Made by a program: the position numbers and the translations under genes. From contig VYZB01000024.1 of assembly GCA_013397455.1 (NCBI GenBank), positions 1,293,454 to 1,357,453 on the forward strand: a stretch of DNA of 64,000 bases, in the 5' to 3' direction. The stretch comes from Crotophaga sulcirostris (lineage: Eukaryota > Chordata > Aves > Cuculiformes > Crotophagidae). Shown in pieces: positions 1-14,411 of the stretch. Within the stretch, counting starts at the first letter, position 1. Each line of letters begins with the position of its first letter. Below the pieces are notes generated by a model that saw only the letters and a list, made by a program, of their open reading frames with translations, did no database searches and was not told the origin of the DNA.

Positions 1-3000
1 GTAGGAGTGTGTTGGCAGCGGTTTGACTCTTAGTGAATATTTCAGCGTATGAAAGCTTAAGCAGCAATGTGTTCGGGGAAAGAGAGGAGGAAGAAAGCAG
101 CAGTTATCATTAGTACAAGACAGACAGATTAAAATGTGGCCATAGTAGGGAATAATTTGAATTATTTTTGATGTCTTAACTGACAGTTAGTGTGTTTCAG
201 TTGTAGATTAAGCTATGATCTCAACAGAAATCCAGTGGATCTGAACAAAAAAAAATTTCACCATGTGTTCTAGCATTTAAAGGAACCCAACTGTGATAGT
301 AAAGATAGAGTGATGAAATATGTTTTTTTGCTATTACTAGTTAAGGGTAAAAGCAGAGATGTTTTTTTTTCTAGAGGAGCGTGTTTATACTTTATACAGT
401 ATGTGAATTACACTCCAAGAGATCAGCTATATATCAGTGTGTGATCAAATAACTAGTTTGACAGTGATTCATGTTTGCTTTTTCTGTACTTCCCAATTAA
501 GGGGGTTTTCTTCTTAGTCACTGAATATGATTAAAGGGGGAAGATTCAGTCCTGTGTCAATTATTTTAAGAAGTTTTCATTGTTAGTTAGTTTGCTGAAG
601 TCTCTTATTTAATTTTTCTTTTTCTAAATATGTGGCACTGCATACTGCAGGATAAGTGATGTGAAGTGGGCTGTTTCACACTGTATATAAACTTAATTTG
701 CGTAGTTTTGTCTCAGAAAGTAGAGGTGTTTTTTTTTGGTCAAGAGTAGCCTTGAATGTTTCTATTACAATAATTATTTCAGCTGCCAGCACTTTTTATG
801 GAAGTTTTCCTTTGCTTATACCGTCATACCTATTAATAAATTAAAAACCTTCAGTGTGTTTGTCGTTGTTTAATGCATAGAAGTAATCCAACTATTTGTG
901 TTTGCTCTCATATTGTACAAGGAATCAAAGTCCAGAAAGTCTTAGGCACAATTTTTTTAAAGGAAATAGCAGATTTGAAATTAGGATCTTTCTTAGTGGT
1001 TTTTTAATCTATGTATGTATATGAAAGTTGTTGCTTCCACCAGCTTTCTTCTTCCAAATGTTTTTTCTCTCCAAATGTGAAACCATCCGCTCTGTTTGCT
1101 GTATTACTACTGTTTCTGGAGTTACCCATTTTATTTTTCTGAACTTAAGAAATCAATAATGTTTTGGACATAAATTATTGATAGAAAATATTCCCTATGG
1201 TAATATTTAGTTAAACACAGATCCTGAATTAACTGGGAGGAGGGGAGTGGAATGGCGTGTCAAGTGGAAAATGTGGCCAAAAGTTAAGAATGCATATGGG
1301 AAACGTAAGAAATATACAATTTAGTAGGCTCGGTGCTGAGTGCTCTGGAAACATTACAGTCTTCCCTGTGTGGATCAGTTTTGTAGTGAGGCTGACGCCT
1401 GTCACACCAGGAGATAGGAGCTTACGTGAGAAGTGAGTGATTTGCCACAATCTCCTTCATGTCTCTGACTCTGGAGAGAAAGAACTTCAAAAAGTTGGAG
1501 TTGAGCAGGCTGAAAATCATCGCCTCTTAGTGTAAAGAGGTGAGCCAGGCTTTGAAACCCTATAGCAAAAATAGTCACTTAACTATCTCTTTTTAGCTAT
1601 TTTGCTGTGTAAATCTTAAACAAAAACAAGCAAAGAAATCCCTAAAACCAAACCCACGCACTTTTAACATATTTCCCCTCATACTGTAAGCTCTGTGGGT
1701 GATTAAAAAGTTGCCCTCTGAGTGCTGTGTCTGTGGTGTAGGCAGTTCTTGTTTCTCACGGATGCTCCACGGACAAGGAAATGGACAGCACCATTAAAAA
1801 CCCTGTGGTTACTCAGTGCCAGGATGCCTGGTCAGTCCCAGGGGGTAGCTGGTGTGGGCACTGTGAGGGGGAGTCACATAGCTCTGCTGGGCTTCAGCTT
1901 CCAGAGGCAAGAGATTGTTTCATCCTTTAAGATGTGGCACAGTGCTGGCTACAGACAAGCTTTTACCTCATGCAGGTTTCAGTACACTGTCCTGGCCTGA
2001 CCTGTGTGGTCAGTAGGAATTCGCTGAAGTGAGAGCTTGTGCAAATGCTTGGCCTGGGTCAGATGAGGCTTCAGGCTGTCGTATTTGGTGACTTCTCTAT
2101 AAATGTGAGTAGATGTGCCCCTTAATGTTCACAGAAACTGCCAAGCAGATGCCAACAGCTTTGTTGGGGTTATTTCTCTTTGAAGGTCTCACAGAATAAT
2201 CAGCTGTCGGGTGGTGCTATAAACGGTTTGTAAAGTGAGTTTGATAATATTAGTGTTAAAATTTTCCTAAACGTTCCAGGTACTGATACAATGATAATTA
2301 CAGCTTACAAACCATGCTGAAATTAAGGAGAGTGTCCTAGCAGATATGAATTGAAATGACAGAGAGACTGCACAATATCAATGCTTCAAAGCCTGTTTCT
2401 GAACTAAAGAAAACTGTAGCTGTGTTCTTAATTGGGGAAGAACAGATTAAATATTATATTTTCTGAGCTTAAGTTGCCTTAGGTAGGTCCCTACTGGCTT
2501 TCAACAACTTTGATTAGATTCGTCTTTTGGTACCATGGCTGGAAAGTATATGAATGGAAAGTTGGTTAATTAAGGAACAGATTCTTAAGGACTTTAATTT
2601 TTGAATCCTGCTATCACAACATTAATGTCAGAACAGCTTCTCCCCGAAGCAGCTCCATTAGTTATGAAGTGCTTCCTCCACGTACGTGGTGACTTCTGGG
2701 TTTTGGTATAGTTTGGTAAATACCTTTCTGTAGATACTTTTGCCTTTGACATAAGTGTATTATATATTGTTAGAGTTATTGATCGTGTGCATCTCTTTTA
2801 TGTGTTGTATATTTTTCACTGATCTTTCATTCCACTTCCTAATATAAGCCTACGTGTTATTCTGGATTAAGCAGTTTAGGAAAAAGCAAGTATAGCAATT
2901 TAGCGTAGTGCTGGATGTTGAATTCAGGGGAGTGATTTTGTATTGTAAGATTTTTGAATCAACAGCATGAACAGGTCTGAAAAATTAACTTTTGGGTTTT

Positions 3001-6000
3001 TCCCTTTGTTGCTGGTGAACTGAAGTAGCACTGTGATCTTGCTCTTTCATTTATCATATTCCTGGGTGGATGGGCTTTCTCTGAAGTTCCTGTTTCAGTT
3101 CTGGACTGGCCCACAGAGGACGCAGAGCAGACAGTTTTGTCTGTTGATTGTCTTACTCTATGATGGTGTGCTAGTCAGAGATGATGTGAAAAGTGTGGAT
3201 GGAAATTTTTGTTTCATTTTGCAAACATTTTTAGAATTTACTATTAGAAGGGGTAAGTTAATGCTACAGTAGAACTTGCTATCCTGTCCTGCTGACTAGG
3301 AGAGCTGTGCAGCTTCTGATTGAAAAGAATTTGTGATAAACCTCAGCTAGATGCGATGTAAATGTAAAGTAATCTAAGCCAGTAGCAAACATCCTATCAA
3401 AAAGCTTTTGACCCAATCTGTGTCATTCTATCCTGGAAATTGTAAAGAATTCATGTTAGTTGTATTTTAGTTTTGCTACGTAGAATGTTTATAATTGAAT
3501 ATTAAATGGTATACAAGTTACCTGAAGAGGAAAATGCCATATGTTGCCAAGTGAGCAGCCAGGAAATAAAACCACTAGAAAAATGTATAATGCTTTTTTA
3601 TGTATTGTGAAAGCTCAGCTTCATTTATTTACTTTCTGATGCTTTTCAGTCTGCAGACTTTGGATATTTGAATATGTCCTCTCCCAGTTTATTAAATCTT
3701 TGTGTAAGTGCAAAAAAATGTATTTAAACCTTTAGAGAATATATGTGAAATATGCTTACCCAGACTTTCCTGTAAATAGTGAGGGTTAAAATCAACAAAT
3801 CGGTTTCATTGCTAAATATTGCCTATAGAAATGTTATTTTAATGCTGTGCTGAAGAATTGTCTCAGAAGCTTCTACAGGTTAACAATGGGAGTGGTTGGT
3901 TTTGCTGCTGCCTGAGAAGGTGATGGAACCACCACTCGTAATTTCCAAATCAGCAAGGAATTCCCTGTATTTGGCAAAGTAGTCCAGATACATAAAATTA
4001 TATAATTATAAAAGGTGGTATTACTGCAACCGTGCAGGAAAAACCATGCAAAATATCTGCAGTCTCAATTTTGTGAAATATTTTCATGAGAAACTTAATG
4101 CACTGTAAGGATGGAGGATTTATCACTGATGTTCTAACTTGAATGATAGATGTGATTTTTGACCAATTTGTTTCTCAGGATTTGTTGTTCATTGAAAGTG
4201 ATTCAAGATGATCTCACAGCTTTGGAGGTGCAAATTGCCACCAACTGCAGAAGGCTTAGCAGTTTCGTACTGTTATAGCTTTTTCTTTAGAATTAATTTA
4301 AGCACACCCATGTCTACTGCAGCACATGCTTTTGCATGAACCCATCAAAGCAGCAACAGCCATTTTTACTTCTCTGTTGAAATAGATAGCTTTTTGAAAA
4401 TTGAGTATTATCTCTGTGCTGTTCAGAGAATTATTCTTACAAAATTACATTCGTCCCTCTTATGATGAGCTCTTATCACTATCAATTTGATACCTCTCCA
4501 TTTTTAGTTTTATGCATCTTTGCAAGAAAAGATATATTGGAGTGTTCTTCATATTCTAAGTAACTTTAGATGCTATAATTTTCATTATGCCTCCTGACAA
4601 AGTTCTGAGTTGTGAGACATAGGTTTTTTTTGCATACATTCTGCCATTTTTTTCTAACATAGCACGTTATGTACTGAGAAGCAAGTTTCATTATGCTTCC
4701 TTACAACTTCTTGCTTTAAAAGTTATTGTGTTATTGCAAGCCTGACAAACCTGCAGTAGCTGCTAGAAAATTCCTTTAAGACTTTTCATTCAGGTTTTAT
4801 GGAATTCTGTAACCAGGTCATTTATCTGAGGAGAAAAAAAAAAAAAGAAAAACAAGTGAAAAAAGAAGTCACGTGTATATGAGATTCAAACACAGATGAG
4901 GACTCTCTTCATTTAGTTGTTTGTGAATATGGACTTGTCATCCTCATCTGAACTTCCATAAAAAAAAACCCAAAACAGTGGCAGAAAGATCATGGATGGC
5001 TAAGGTTTCTGGGAGACTGAGTTGGAATATAGGTTATTCAGATCTCTGAAGAGTACTTGCACAAGAGGATAATGACGAAGTTGAAGCTCTTTTTCTGTCT
5101 ATACCTTTATACTGCGCTCATTTGACAGAGGATACCTTGTCAAATTCAATGGTTTGGAAGATAATATATACGGGAGCAGATCTAGAATTACTCGGATAGC
5201 TTGTCTTTACATGTGACACTGATCTGCATTGGAAGCTGCATTTCAGAAGCTGTAGGGTGGTTGACCTCAGGGATCAAGCACGTAAGAGCAGGAGAGATTT
5301 CTTTCTTGCTACTAGAATGAAACTTTGAAATGCATTAGCAGAATGAAATAAAGAATTCTCATTACCTAGTTTTTCCTGTAGCTTTTGCTGAAGGTGGTAA
5401 AAAGGAACTTTGGAAAAGAAGGAAGCAAAGGAAGACAAAATGCAGAAAAGGGAGAGAATGAAGGAAGTAAGTTTTTGTGGGTTTTTTGAATGAAGGAATT
5501 GATCTGAAAGAAAGAAGAGTAAAACTAATTTACCATTCCAGTCTTGAATTATTTCTTGGGAAGCATTTTAAGCATCTCCTGAAGATGATGTGAGACTCCC
5601 ATTGGTTTGTAAAGGACAGAGCTGCATCCTGCTTCAGTGCAATTAAGGTTGTCCTTATACAACAGAAGATGGTTTTAAAACCTTTCCATCTGCAAATGTG
5701 TACATTTTATGAAGATGATTGTGTAATTTGTCCCCTTCCTCTTTTCTTTTTATAAGACAAGTGCTCTTTGGCTTATTATGTAAAGGTCTTTCTTGAGTTC
5801 TTAAACTCTCTTTGTCTGACTTTTCAGTCTGAAACAAATTCTCTGGTTCATTGTAATTGTAAATTAAGTTTTAATGTCAAATCTCACTGTTTTCATCTGA
5901 CTTCAGGCTCAAGAGATAAAACAGTTCTGTTGAATTCTTAGTTGAGTAGTTGGGTTTAAGTCTTATACTGTCAGTTGCATGACCAGATCTGAACAGTAGC

Positions 6001-7157
6001 AGTCTTTTTGTTGCAGTCCCTGCTTGTAGGAGAACACTTTTTGTTTTAACTTACATCAGAAGTACATGATGGTACCTGTGAAAGAATCAAGAAATTTGCT
6101 AGGGATAGGCAAAGGACCCTAAAGGAACTAGGTAGAACCTATTTTCAAGGCCTGGAGTTATTTACCATTTATTTTCTTAAAAACCTTACTGACAGTCTCA
6201 GTATTTAGCAAGAACAGGCATTTTGCTGTCAAGTCTCTCAAGATTTCTCACACTTGAATGGGATGGTGGGAAGACTTACTGCATTTATGGATATGCCTTT
6301 GATAACTTCATGATCAAGGGGTGTGTTGGAGGGTAGAATAAAATTATAAAGCTGTAAACTCAGAAAGACTTGATATAATGTTCATATAAAACTACTAGTA
6401 ATGTGCTTATGGAAAGATAACTGTATAAACTTGCACTGGTACATGTAGCCATCTGTTGGAGCAGGAGGCTGATATGGGAAAGGGATTGAAAATATTTTTT
6501 TAATCTTTATTTTTAAATGCTGTTCATATGGTTACAGAGGAGGATAGACAACAGATACAAATGGGTAACTAAGTAAAAGAGTATAGAAACCACCTGTCAC
6601 AATTTCATGGGAGAGTGTTTATGTTCAGACAGTTTCTCCACCACTCTACTGGTTACCAAGGAGTTGTTGGCCCGTGCCTGGCACTGCAAGCCACTTCTCC
6701 CACGTCGACACCTATGCTGATCTGCTTCTGTGTCCTTCTGCTAGATTTGTTGGAGGAACGACCTTCCTGCTTTTAGATGCTGCAAGTCTTGAACCAAGTT
6801 AATGGAAGCAGCAGCCTGGTTGTAATTGCAGGAAAAGCTTGAATGCTGTATTATGTATCACTTTGTGGCAAATCTGAGCATCGCACAAATAAAAGGAAGA
6901 ATTTATTTGCTAGGCTTTAATACTAAAACAGTTACTGTTATGGGGGCATAAGTACAGAAATAGAGCAAAACCTACCTTTAGATCAGCTCTGTTGAGTTTC
7001 TGTCTCTTTCCATGTACATTACAGGCTGCCAGGACTTCTGCACGACCTTTAGCTGAGACCCTGTCCTTAGGTAACTCTGCCTGACAACTACTGTTGCAGA
7101 ACAGGATTTTTTTTTGAGGACATATGTAGGCTTTTATATACCTAAAGTCTAATCTGT
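1..7157 (+). other. CDK14: CDK14 upstream intron, 5' part in window (non-coding)
   Basis: I see no coding exon here. The sequence is AT-rich and unique, with stops in all frames and only chance open frames. Notable local composition: a 13-A run at 4834-4846, a purine-rich stretch at about 5390-5520, and two GC-richer patches without recognisable identity at about 1720-1990 and 6650-6790. Assignment to a CDK14 intron is inferred: the exon at 15502 begins with a splice acceptor and starts at residue 42 of the known protein, so an earlier coding exon must lie upstream. An unannotated non-coding transcript or an intronic enhancer cannot be excluded by eye. Confidence 0.7.
4834..4846. repeat. poly(A) homopolymer tract
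   Basis: A run of 13 A, continued by a single G and further A-rich sequence. It is a simple low-complexity tract in the intron with no retroelement body recognised upstream. Confidence 0.8.
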
Positions 7158-7296
7158 GTTCCTGGAGGTATTTAGGAGACGTGTCGATGTCTCACTTCGG
7201 GACATGTTTTAATGATGGACTTGGCAGTGTTAGATTTACGGTTGGATTTGATAATCTTAAAAGTCTTTTCCAACCAGACAATTCTGTGATTCTCTT
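7158..7296 (+). mobile_element. CR1 LINE, short 3'-end fragment
   Basis: This is a 5'-truncated piece of a CR1 (chicken repeat 1) non-LTR retrotransposon in sense orientation. It runs from the CCTGGAGGTATTTA segment near the end of the reverse transcriptase frame, through the 3' untranslated part with GGACTTGGCAGTG and TTTTCCAACCA, to the 3' end ATTCTGTG plus a decayed second octamer. The same 3' end, more complete, is seen in the copy at 22112-22777, so both probably belong to related subfamilies. Severe 5' truncation and absence of a poly(A) tail are normal for CR1. The copy looks old, with many differences from the other one. Confidence 0.85.
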
Positions 7297-10200
7297 CAAA
7301 ATCAGATCTTTTTTTTCCCCTGTGAAGAGAGGAAGATCAGCTTTAATGGCCTGAAAACTCACTTTTTTGAAGTAAAACTATGCCTATGCTATCAATAGAA
7401 AAAATTATTAACTTTAGAAGTGCTCAGCTACACCTTGCCATGTCCAAGGGATATACAATCATGTGCAGTAATTCCTGACACCCAGGATTGTGCTTGTTTT
7501 GGTAATTATACTAATTTTTAGGTATTAATTTAGCAGAATAAATGTGCAATATTGCAGATTGCATGGGGCGGGAGGAGGGGATGGAGAGGAAAGAGTTGTG
7601 TATGCACTACCCATAATAACTTCCAGCATAATACTTTATTTTTCCTTGATTCGGATGTTTAAACTTCTTTTCAGATTTGTATGATCTTAGGATTCCTACT
7701 CCAGGTTTGATCAGTCCGCCTTTCTGTGAGAGTGACTTGTTTCTCACTTGGCAATTCAACCCAGACATTTAATCTGCTCAGTGAGTTCAATGTTTCAGAC
7801 AAACACAGAAGAATTAATGTCAGAGCTTCCAGTTCAAAAATTCCTCCATCTGGCACTTCAGTGACCTTTTTGTATTTGCCTTCTTCCATATGACAAAGAC
7901 AGTTGGTTTAACATCAGCTTTGACTTCAGAAATAAAACAACCGTTTTTGCCTTTGAGATGGAGTATGGGAGATGTATGCGCAAGTTTGTGCTAGGTACAG
8001 CAAGGAGCATACCATATCCCCAGATACCATTTTCAGTCTCTGTTTTCAGCTGTATTTGCTAATTCATAGCTAGTAATCTCTGTATCCAAATGAAGTTAAA
8101 CAAATACTAACTGAGAATATGAATTATATTCTGGGACAGAGTCTAGCCTGTAACCCCTGGAGGTCACTGGAGTAAAGAAATACCTGTTCTATAATAAATT
8201 CTTCCTCACGTCTGTCTTCCTTCCTTGTGAGACTTTAACTCTATTTCTTGTCCTCTGTTCCCCCTGCCCCCCACCCCTGCCTTTGTTTTTCCATCTTACT
8301 CAAGTTCTCGTACTGCTCTTTTTAGGTGTGCTCATCAGATGTTCCAGCCAAAGTGCTGGTGCCAATGATTACAGGGAAGGGTGAATGTTGAAGGACCTCT
8401 TTCAGATTTGGGCCTGATTGCACTGGTAGTTCTAGTGTGAGCTTGCTGGTGATGTTGTGCAGCATTACATGCTCTACTTCCCATTTCACATTTTTTTTCA
8501 GTCCCTTATCTCTTCATTTCTTCTTCCTTGATCTTTGCCCGTATTGTAGCTCTCTCACCAGCTGAACTCTGTTCTCAACTTGTTCGTGTTTCTGCTTGTG
8601 GGTGCAGCAGTCTTTTACTGACCCTCTCTTCTCAGGGGAGATGGAGAGTGCTACCAGCTGGGTCGAGAAGATGCAGACAAGGCCTTTGGTTACAAAAAGA
8701 AAGAGATGCCCAGCTGCTTTGTTCTCCGCAGAGGATGATTCTCCAGACAGTTGCATTTTTATTTTGAACAAAGCTGCTTATAGTACTTCAGAACATTCCA
8801 AAATTGTGTTTTATAAGTAGTAAATGTCAAATGCCAGTGCTGCCAGAATCCACAGATGACTTGTATAGTTCTCAATTGCCATAGTACCAAGACATGACAG
8901 AAAATAACAAGCTTATAAAAGATAATGAAAACTCATATCCAGATAGGAATTTTTCACTGAAAATTAGTACTGTCCGTATGCTCTCAGAAATTCAGCTGTT
9001 GGATTAGTAGTCACTTCGTTATTTATTATTTTTTTATTTATACACCTGTCAGCTAAATGCAAGTGATAAGTTTTATTCTCTGTAATAATAAGATTGTTGT
9101 GCTACCTTCCAGAGGGCTTTTGCTCTGCAAATTATAATATATATCTTTGTAGTATTTCACTTAACGAAGCCCAAGTGCTTTACAAAATTAATTAGTGGTC
9201 TTGGTTTCTGCTTGTGATAGGGCAGGATTTGTATTATAAACAGACTTCTTTGCCTAAGTCACTCGGTAATTTATTTAATTTTGCACCACGAGTGCTCAGT
9301 TTTGGGTTTCCTTGAGTCAGGTACTTTCATACTGCTTCTCTTGTAACACTACAAAATGGGCAATTTGGGTGTTTTTTTCAGTAAGAATTCCGGATGTTTG
9401 CTCTTGTATTTACCCAACCGACTACTTTTTCCCAGGATGTGCACAGTAACAGTGACCAATCAAGAATAGTAGATGGTAGACTATATTTTAATATTTTACA
9501 TAAGTCTGGATGACATAGTAAACATTTGTAGGGTCGTACATGTAGGACTTAAAGACCAGGTATAATGCATCTTCCTAAAAGACGTGATGAGCTTCAGAGT
9601 AGTATGTCTTTTCACTACACAAACATTTTTAGTTTTTTTAGTTCTTTGTGGTAAGATGTCTGATCTGTCGTGCCAAAGCTGATTGTTCTTTGTTATTGGG
9701 GATATATTTATTCATACAAATAAATTTCCACTGATATGGAACAGCCTATCTTTTACTAAGTACCCTAACAAGTGATTAATTCAGGGGGCATTTGTGACTG
9801 TTTTAAGATTGATGAACCATAAAGACTATAAATTATTTGCATGCTTTAACTGATCACTCTTGCTTTTTAAATGATATATTACTTGGAACAGTAAATGAGT
9901 TAATCCAGCAACCCTGAATTCTAAGAGTCCTGTTTGTTTGGGACCTCTTAATTGTGCTGACAGTGATGAAGTGAAAAAAATCTTGCATTGAAACTGTATC
10001 ACAATATCGAAATCTGATAAACTATTTCATTTTTTTTTACATTAATCTCAAATGCAGATTAAGGAGTATTGCGTGAAATGATATAAGGTGATTCAAGGAG
10101 ACATCTTTATTTAGAAATGGTTCCACGAATGGTTATATTGGTTTTGGTTTATTTAATGGGGCTTATTATGGGCTTTAGGCATGGAACAAAAATACACTTC

Positions 10201-12981
10201 TTGTGCTTCTGGTCTGTTCAGCAGTAATCTTTATGGGGAAGGCTTGGCTACTTGCAGACATTGTGTCTTGAGATATGATAAATACTGTGATGTTACGGTG
10301 GGAGCTATAGGAAACTGTAGCCCAGTGATACTGATATAATGATGACTAAGCCTGTTTATCCTAGAGCTGCCTTGGGATCTTCTCAAATTGATTGTGAGAC
10401 TGAGTAGGATGAGAGGGGAAATAGACTGTCCAAGCTGTTTTGTTGTCTATTGTGCATCGTCTTCTGATCGGCAACTAAGAAAGTTGTAAAGTATAAACTA
10501 TGTTATGCTTTTCTGTTGTTCCAAGGGTAGTAATTTTGAAGTGCCCTTTCTTTAATGTTCAGGGTGTGTGGTAATGGCTCTTTTTATGTTAAATAAATAA
10601 GAACACATAAAGAAACACTAAAATAACTTTTAATACCAAAGTGCAGTAACTGTTGTGCTTTTTATTTTGCCTTATGTTGCCAGAATCTGTGATTCCTCAA
10701 GTAATATTGGAATTGACACAATCATTTTCTAGCTAAGTCTTCCCTTCACTATTTGTTTTAAAAGTAGAGTAGAACTTTTCAGGCAACTGCAAGGCAGGCC
10801 TTTGTGCTATGGGTTTTAAGTGGTGAAATGACCTCTGTCTTATCATCTCTTTTTTTTCCTTACCTTTTTACTTGACACTGTGTAAATAATTGTTGATAAA
10901 TTTAATAAGTGGATTTATTTCAGTCATCAGGGTATGGAGAATGGATGAATGGTTGGCCTGGTGGCTACTTGGTGTATTGACATTCTGTTTGGTGGCAGGG
11001 TGTGAAACAACTTGGGGAAGTACAGTTGTATAATTAACACTAGTGATCCTTATGTGAGAAATGTAACAGGCAGGATGTTCATGGAAAAGTGCTTCTGTTG
11101 GACTACACCTGGGCTGACAGGCATCTTTTCTCTACAGCTGGGGTCAGGCACTCTCAACTATTAATGCTGCTAGCTCACTGGGTAGGAACAGTCATTGCTA
11201 TTTTCAGATTAAATCCTTTCCCACGAAGACAGTGAGTCCTAGACAGTTTGAGTGCTGCTTTGGAGGTGCTTTTCCAAACAATAACTTCAAACACAAAAAA
11301 TGGGTTTCTGTAGGACAACTCTGTTCTCTGTGGAGAAGAGCAAGACTCTTTCCAAAGGGAGATTAGACACTGGAGCATAGCTTCCCCCCAAAAGCTGAGG
11401 CTTGAGGGATGAATCTGCTGCATGAAAAGTTCTCTGGTGGGAATACCATACATACCATTGCCATTGTTTTGTTTTACCTTTATTCCATATAGGAAATTTT
11501 ATCATCTGCTCCTTGTCCCTGCCCCTCTGCCACTGTTTTTGCCAACATCTGTTTCTCAGGATGCTTCTCCAAGATACTGCTCTTGGGATTTCTGCCAGGC
11601 AGGAACTTAGGTGGCAGAAGGCAGCTGTACCATCTCTTACATTTCATGTCTGGGGCCACCTAATGTGTGTATGTGTGAGTATGACAAACCAAGATATCCC
11701 CTGTATTGTCTCTACATACATTTGAGGTAAGTACTTGCAATAGTTAAGGTGCCATTGGTCACATCTTCACGTGGCACCAGTTTTAGACTCCGGTGACATT
11801 TACGGCATCTCAGTCTCTGGGCTCCACTGTTTTAAGTAGAGCATTACATAGATTTATAAAGCAAGGCCAAGAAGGAATGATGAATCATAAAGATTGACTT
11901 CCTGTGTGTCATGCACTCTGACACTTGTTTGTTTTTTTATTCTGGTAACTGTAGCTAAAGCAGATATTCAACAAAATCATTCAGTTTTGAGGCTGCAGTG
12001 GCAAGAGATGAGTTTCCACTACTTTCTGGAATATCATCTTAATTGAAGTGTGCAGGGATTGTTCTGTGTATAGTGTTAATGAAAGAATAGTCTCCACTCT
12101 GAATAATGCATGGCTTATGTAGATAGAACAGATGAAATGAGGTAAAAAGAAAGGTCCAGTCTTACAGATGGCAAAATGCACTCAGAAGGAAATTCTGACT
12201 AGCCCAGAGCATCACACGGGAGCATCTAAAAGAGGCTGAAAAGAAACCTGTGTCCTTTGTGACAAATACTGTGCTTTAAATGGAAAATGGTCCTTAACTC
12301 TCTTACACAAAAAAAAAAAGCTGGAAATAAGAGGGTGAGTTAGGCTACTTCTGAGTACCAGCAAGGAACTACCAGGGAGTACACAGTGGTTTACAGGTCT
12401 AAGAGATTCTGATGCTAAGTGTTGGTATATATCATGCAAAAGGCTAAAATTTATAAGCATCACCTTTTGTTATGTAGTACAAGGTAAAAATGTTACTTGG
12501 AAGGCTGAATAAGTGTAATTGAAAAATTAAAACCTGTACTGTTCCTGAAAGCGATCTGATCATGCTGGTGAAATCTGAGATAATTTGTATGTGCAGACAG
12601 ATCTCCAAGATATGTTACGAATCAGTCTTGCTCAGTAACGCTGTTGCTTTCTTGCGTGATAAGTCACTATAGAATGAATTCTACCATTAGCTGGAGCACA
12701 GAAGTGGCAGGTCAGCCCACCTGCTGCCCCAGGGCAAAAGCAAGGCTGTTGTGGTAGCTTAGCTCTTACTGCTGGAGGGAAACCTGAAATTACCAATGAG
12801 TTTACCACAACCTTTAGCTGTGTAATTTTGGAGTTTTACTCAGTGCTCAGTGCTGATGTTTAGACTTACTCCTTTCATGTTTCACAGTGCAGAGTTGCAG
12901 CACGAAGTTGGAATTTACCTGTCAATCACAGAACATCAAACAACTGCTTAAATATTGTTACTCTTGAATTTTATATTGAAT

Positions 12982-13001
12982 TCACCTATTGATATAGGTG
13001 A
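12982..13001. repeat. small perfect inverted repeat, 8-bp arms
   Basis: TCACCTAT is followed by a four-base spacer and its exact reverse complement ATAGGTGA. It is probably a chance hairpin in intronic DNA; no function is assigned. Confidence 0.55.
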
Positions 13002-14369
13002 GCGAGAAGAGATGAATGAAACCCCTTGTCAACACTGGCAGAAGCACTGCATTGCAGAGCAGGCAGAGGAGCACAGGGACTGGCCCCTGCTTTGGCACTT
13101 CTCTGCAGTCTTCAGTCTTTCCCACTGGTAACGCCTGTGCATCCACAGAGGTGTTTGCATTCGGAGCAGGGGGCTGGTTGGTGTATTGTATTGGTTTTAG
13201 TAATTCACAAGTTTGAAGTTTGCTATTAGAAGATGATTGTGGGGATTTTTATCCTGCTCCAGATTCAGTCAAGTGACCTGAAGGTTAAAGCGTCTCTCTT
13301 CAATATATAATTCTAAACTATTACTGCTTCCAGTAGAGACGATCAATAGTAACAGATGTCTTGCTTATTTTTTTTTAATGCAATGCTTACTTGGCCTATG
13401 TTAGAGCTAGGTTGAATGAGATTTTTCCAGTGGAAAAAGAAACTAGCACAGCAGCACTCATGGCACCATTATCTGTGGTGTGTTTATATCTGTGAATTCC
13501 AAACATTTTAACCAGCTCCTTGTGGCCTTTGGTAATTTGAAAGGAAGACAAATACAGCTTTTGAATCTTTCTACCCTATTTTCTACCCCTATTTTCTAGA
13601 TCACAGGATTTCATAGCCTGAGAAATACCTAATGATTTATTTGCATCCATGGCGATTCAGCAAAATGGGAACATTGCTGGTTTAGTAGTCATTTCAGTCT
13701 GCATTATATTAAAGCTTCTTTTTTGGTAGTAGGCATCACAAGAACACGAATCTGGAGAGGACGATGGGAAGTATGTGGGTGTACGTCTGTGCATATAAGT
13801 AGTTTCAGGAAAAATAAGCCAATTAATTTTACAAGAAGGCTAATTAAAAATTCTTTGTGCAGCAACTCTTTATCTTTTCTCTCTGAAGTAATAGACCAAA
13901 ATTACATAATTGCCTTAATTTTGGCCTGAGAGGGAATTACCATTCAGAATGAAGGGGGGCCGTTCCTTTTCTCAGTTAAAACTTGGGTAAGATTTAGTCT
14001 TGGAGAAACCACTTTAATGAGAAGAAATGTAACCCATGTAAAGCCTGGTTTGTAATGCTAGTGATGTCCTTCATTAGAGTTGACCTGGTGTATGATCGTT
14101 TGGCCGGACGGCACTTTGCAGGAAATGTACTTTAAATTTTTAATGTGCGAAAGAAATCTTTGATCTACTGTTACTGTGGATCATCAAAACCACAAAACAT
14201 AAAAAACACAAGGTATAGTCACTCAATCTTTCTATAATCAAATGAAATAAGTTGGATTTCAAGGCAAAGAATTCCTCTGGGAAAAATAGCAAAGAATTAA
14301 TTTATTGGAGAAGTTTGTATTGGAGACGCTTTGGGTTATGGGGGAAGAGACCTGATTAAATAATAATGA

Positions 14370-14411
14370 TGTTAAATATTTCTCTTTTTTTTTTTTTGGT
14401 GTTAAATATTT
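14370..14411. repeat. T13 tract flanked by 12-bp direct repeats
   Basis: The 12-mer TGTTAAATATTT occurs at 14370-14381 and again at 14400-14411. Between them is an 18-base T-rich stretch containing 13 consecutive T. The arrangement resembles a target-site duplication around a tail-only retroposition read on the opposite strand. A simple tandem duplication followed by expansion of the T run would look the same. Confidence 0.6.
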
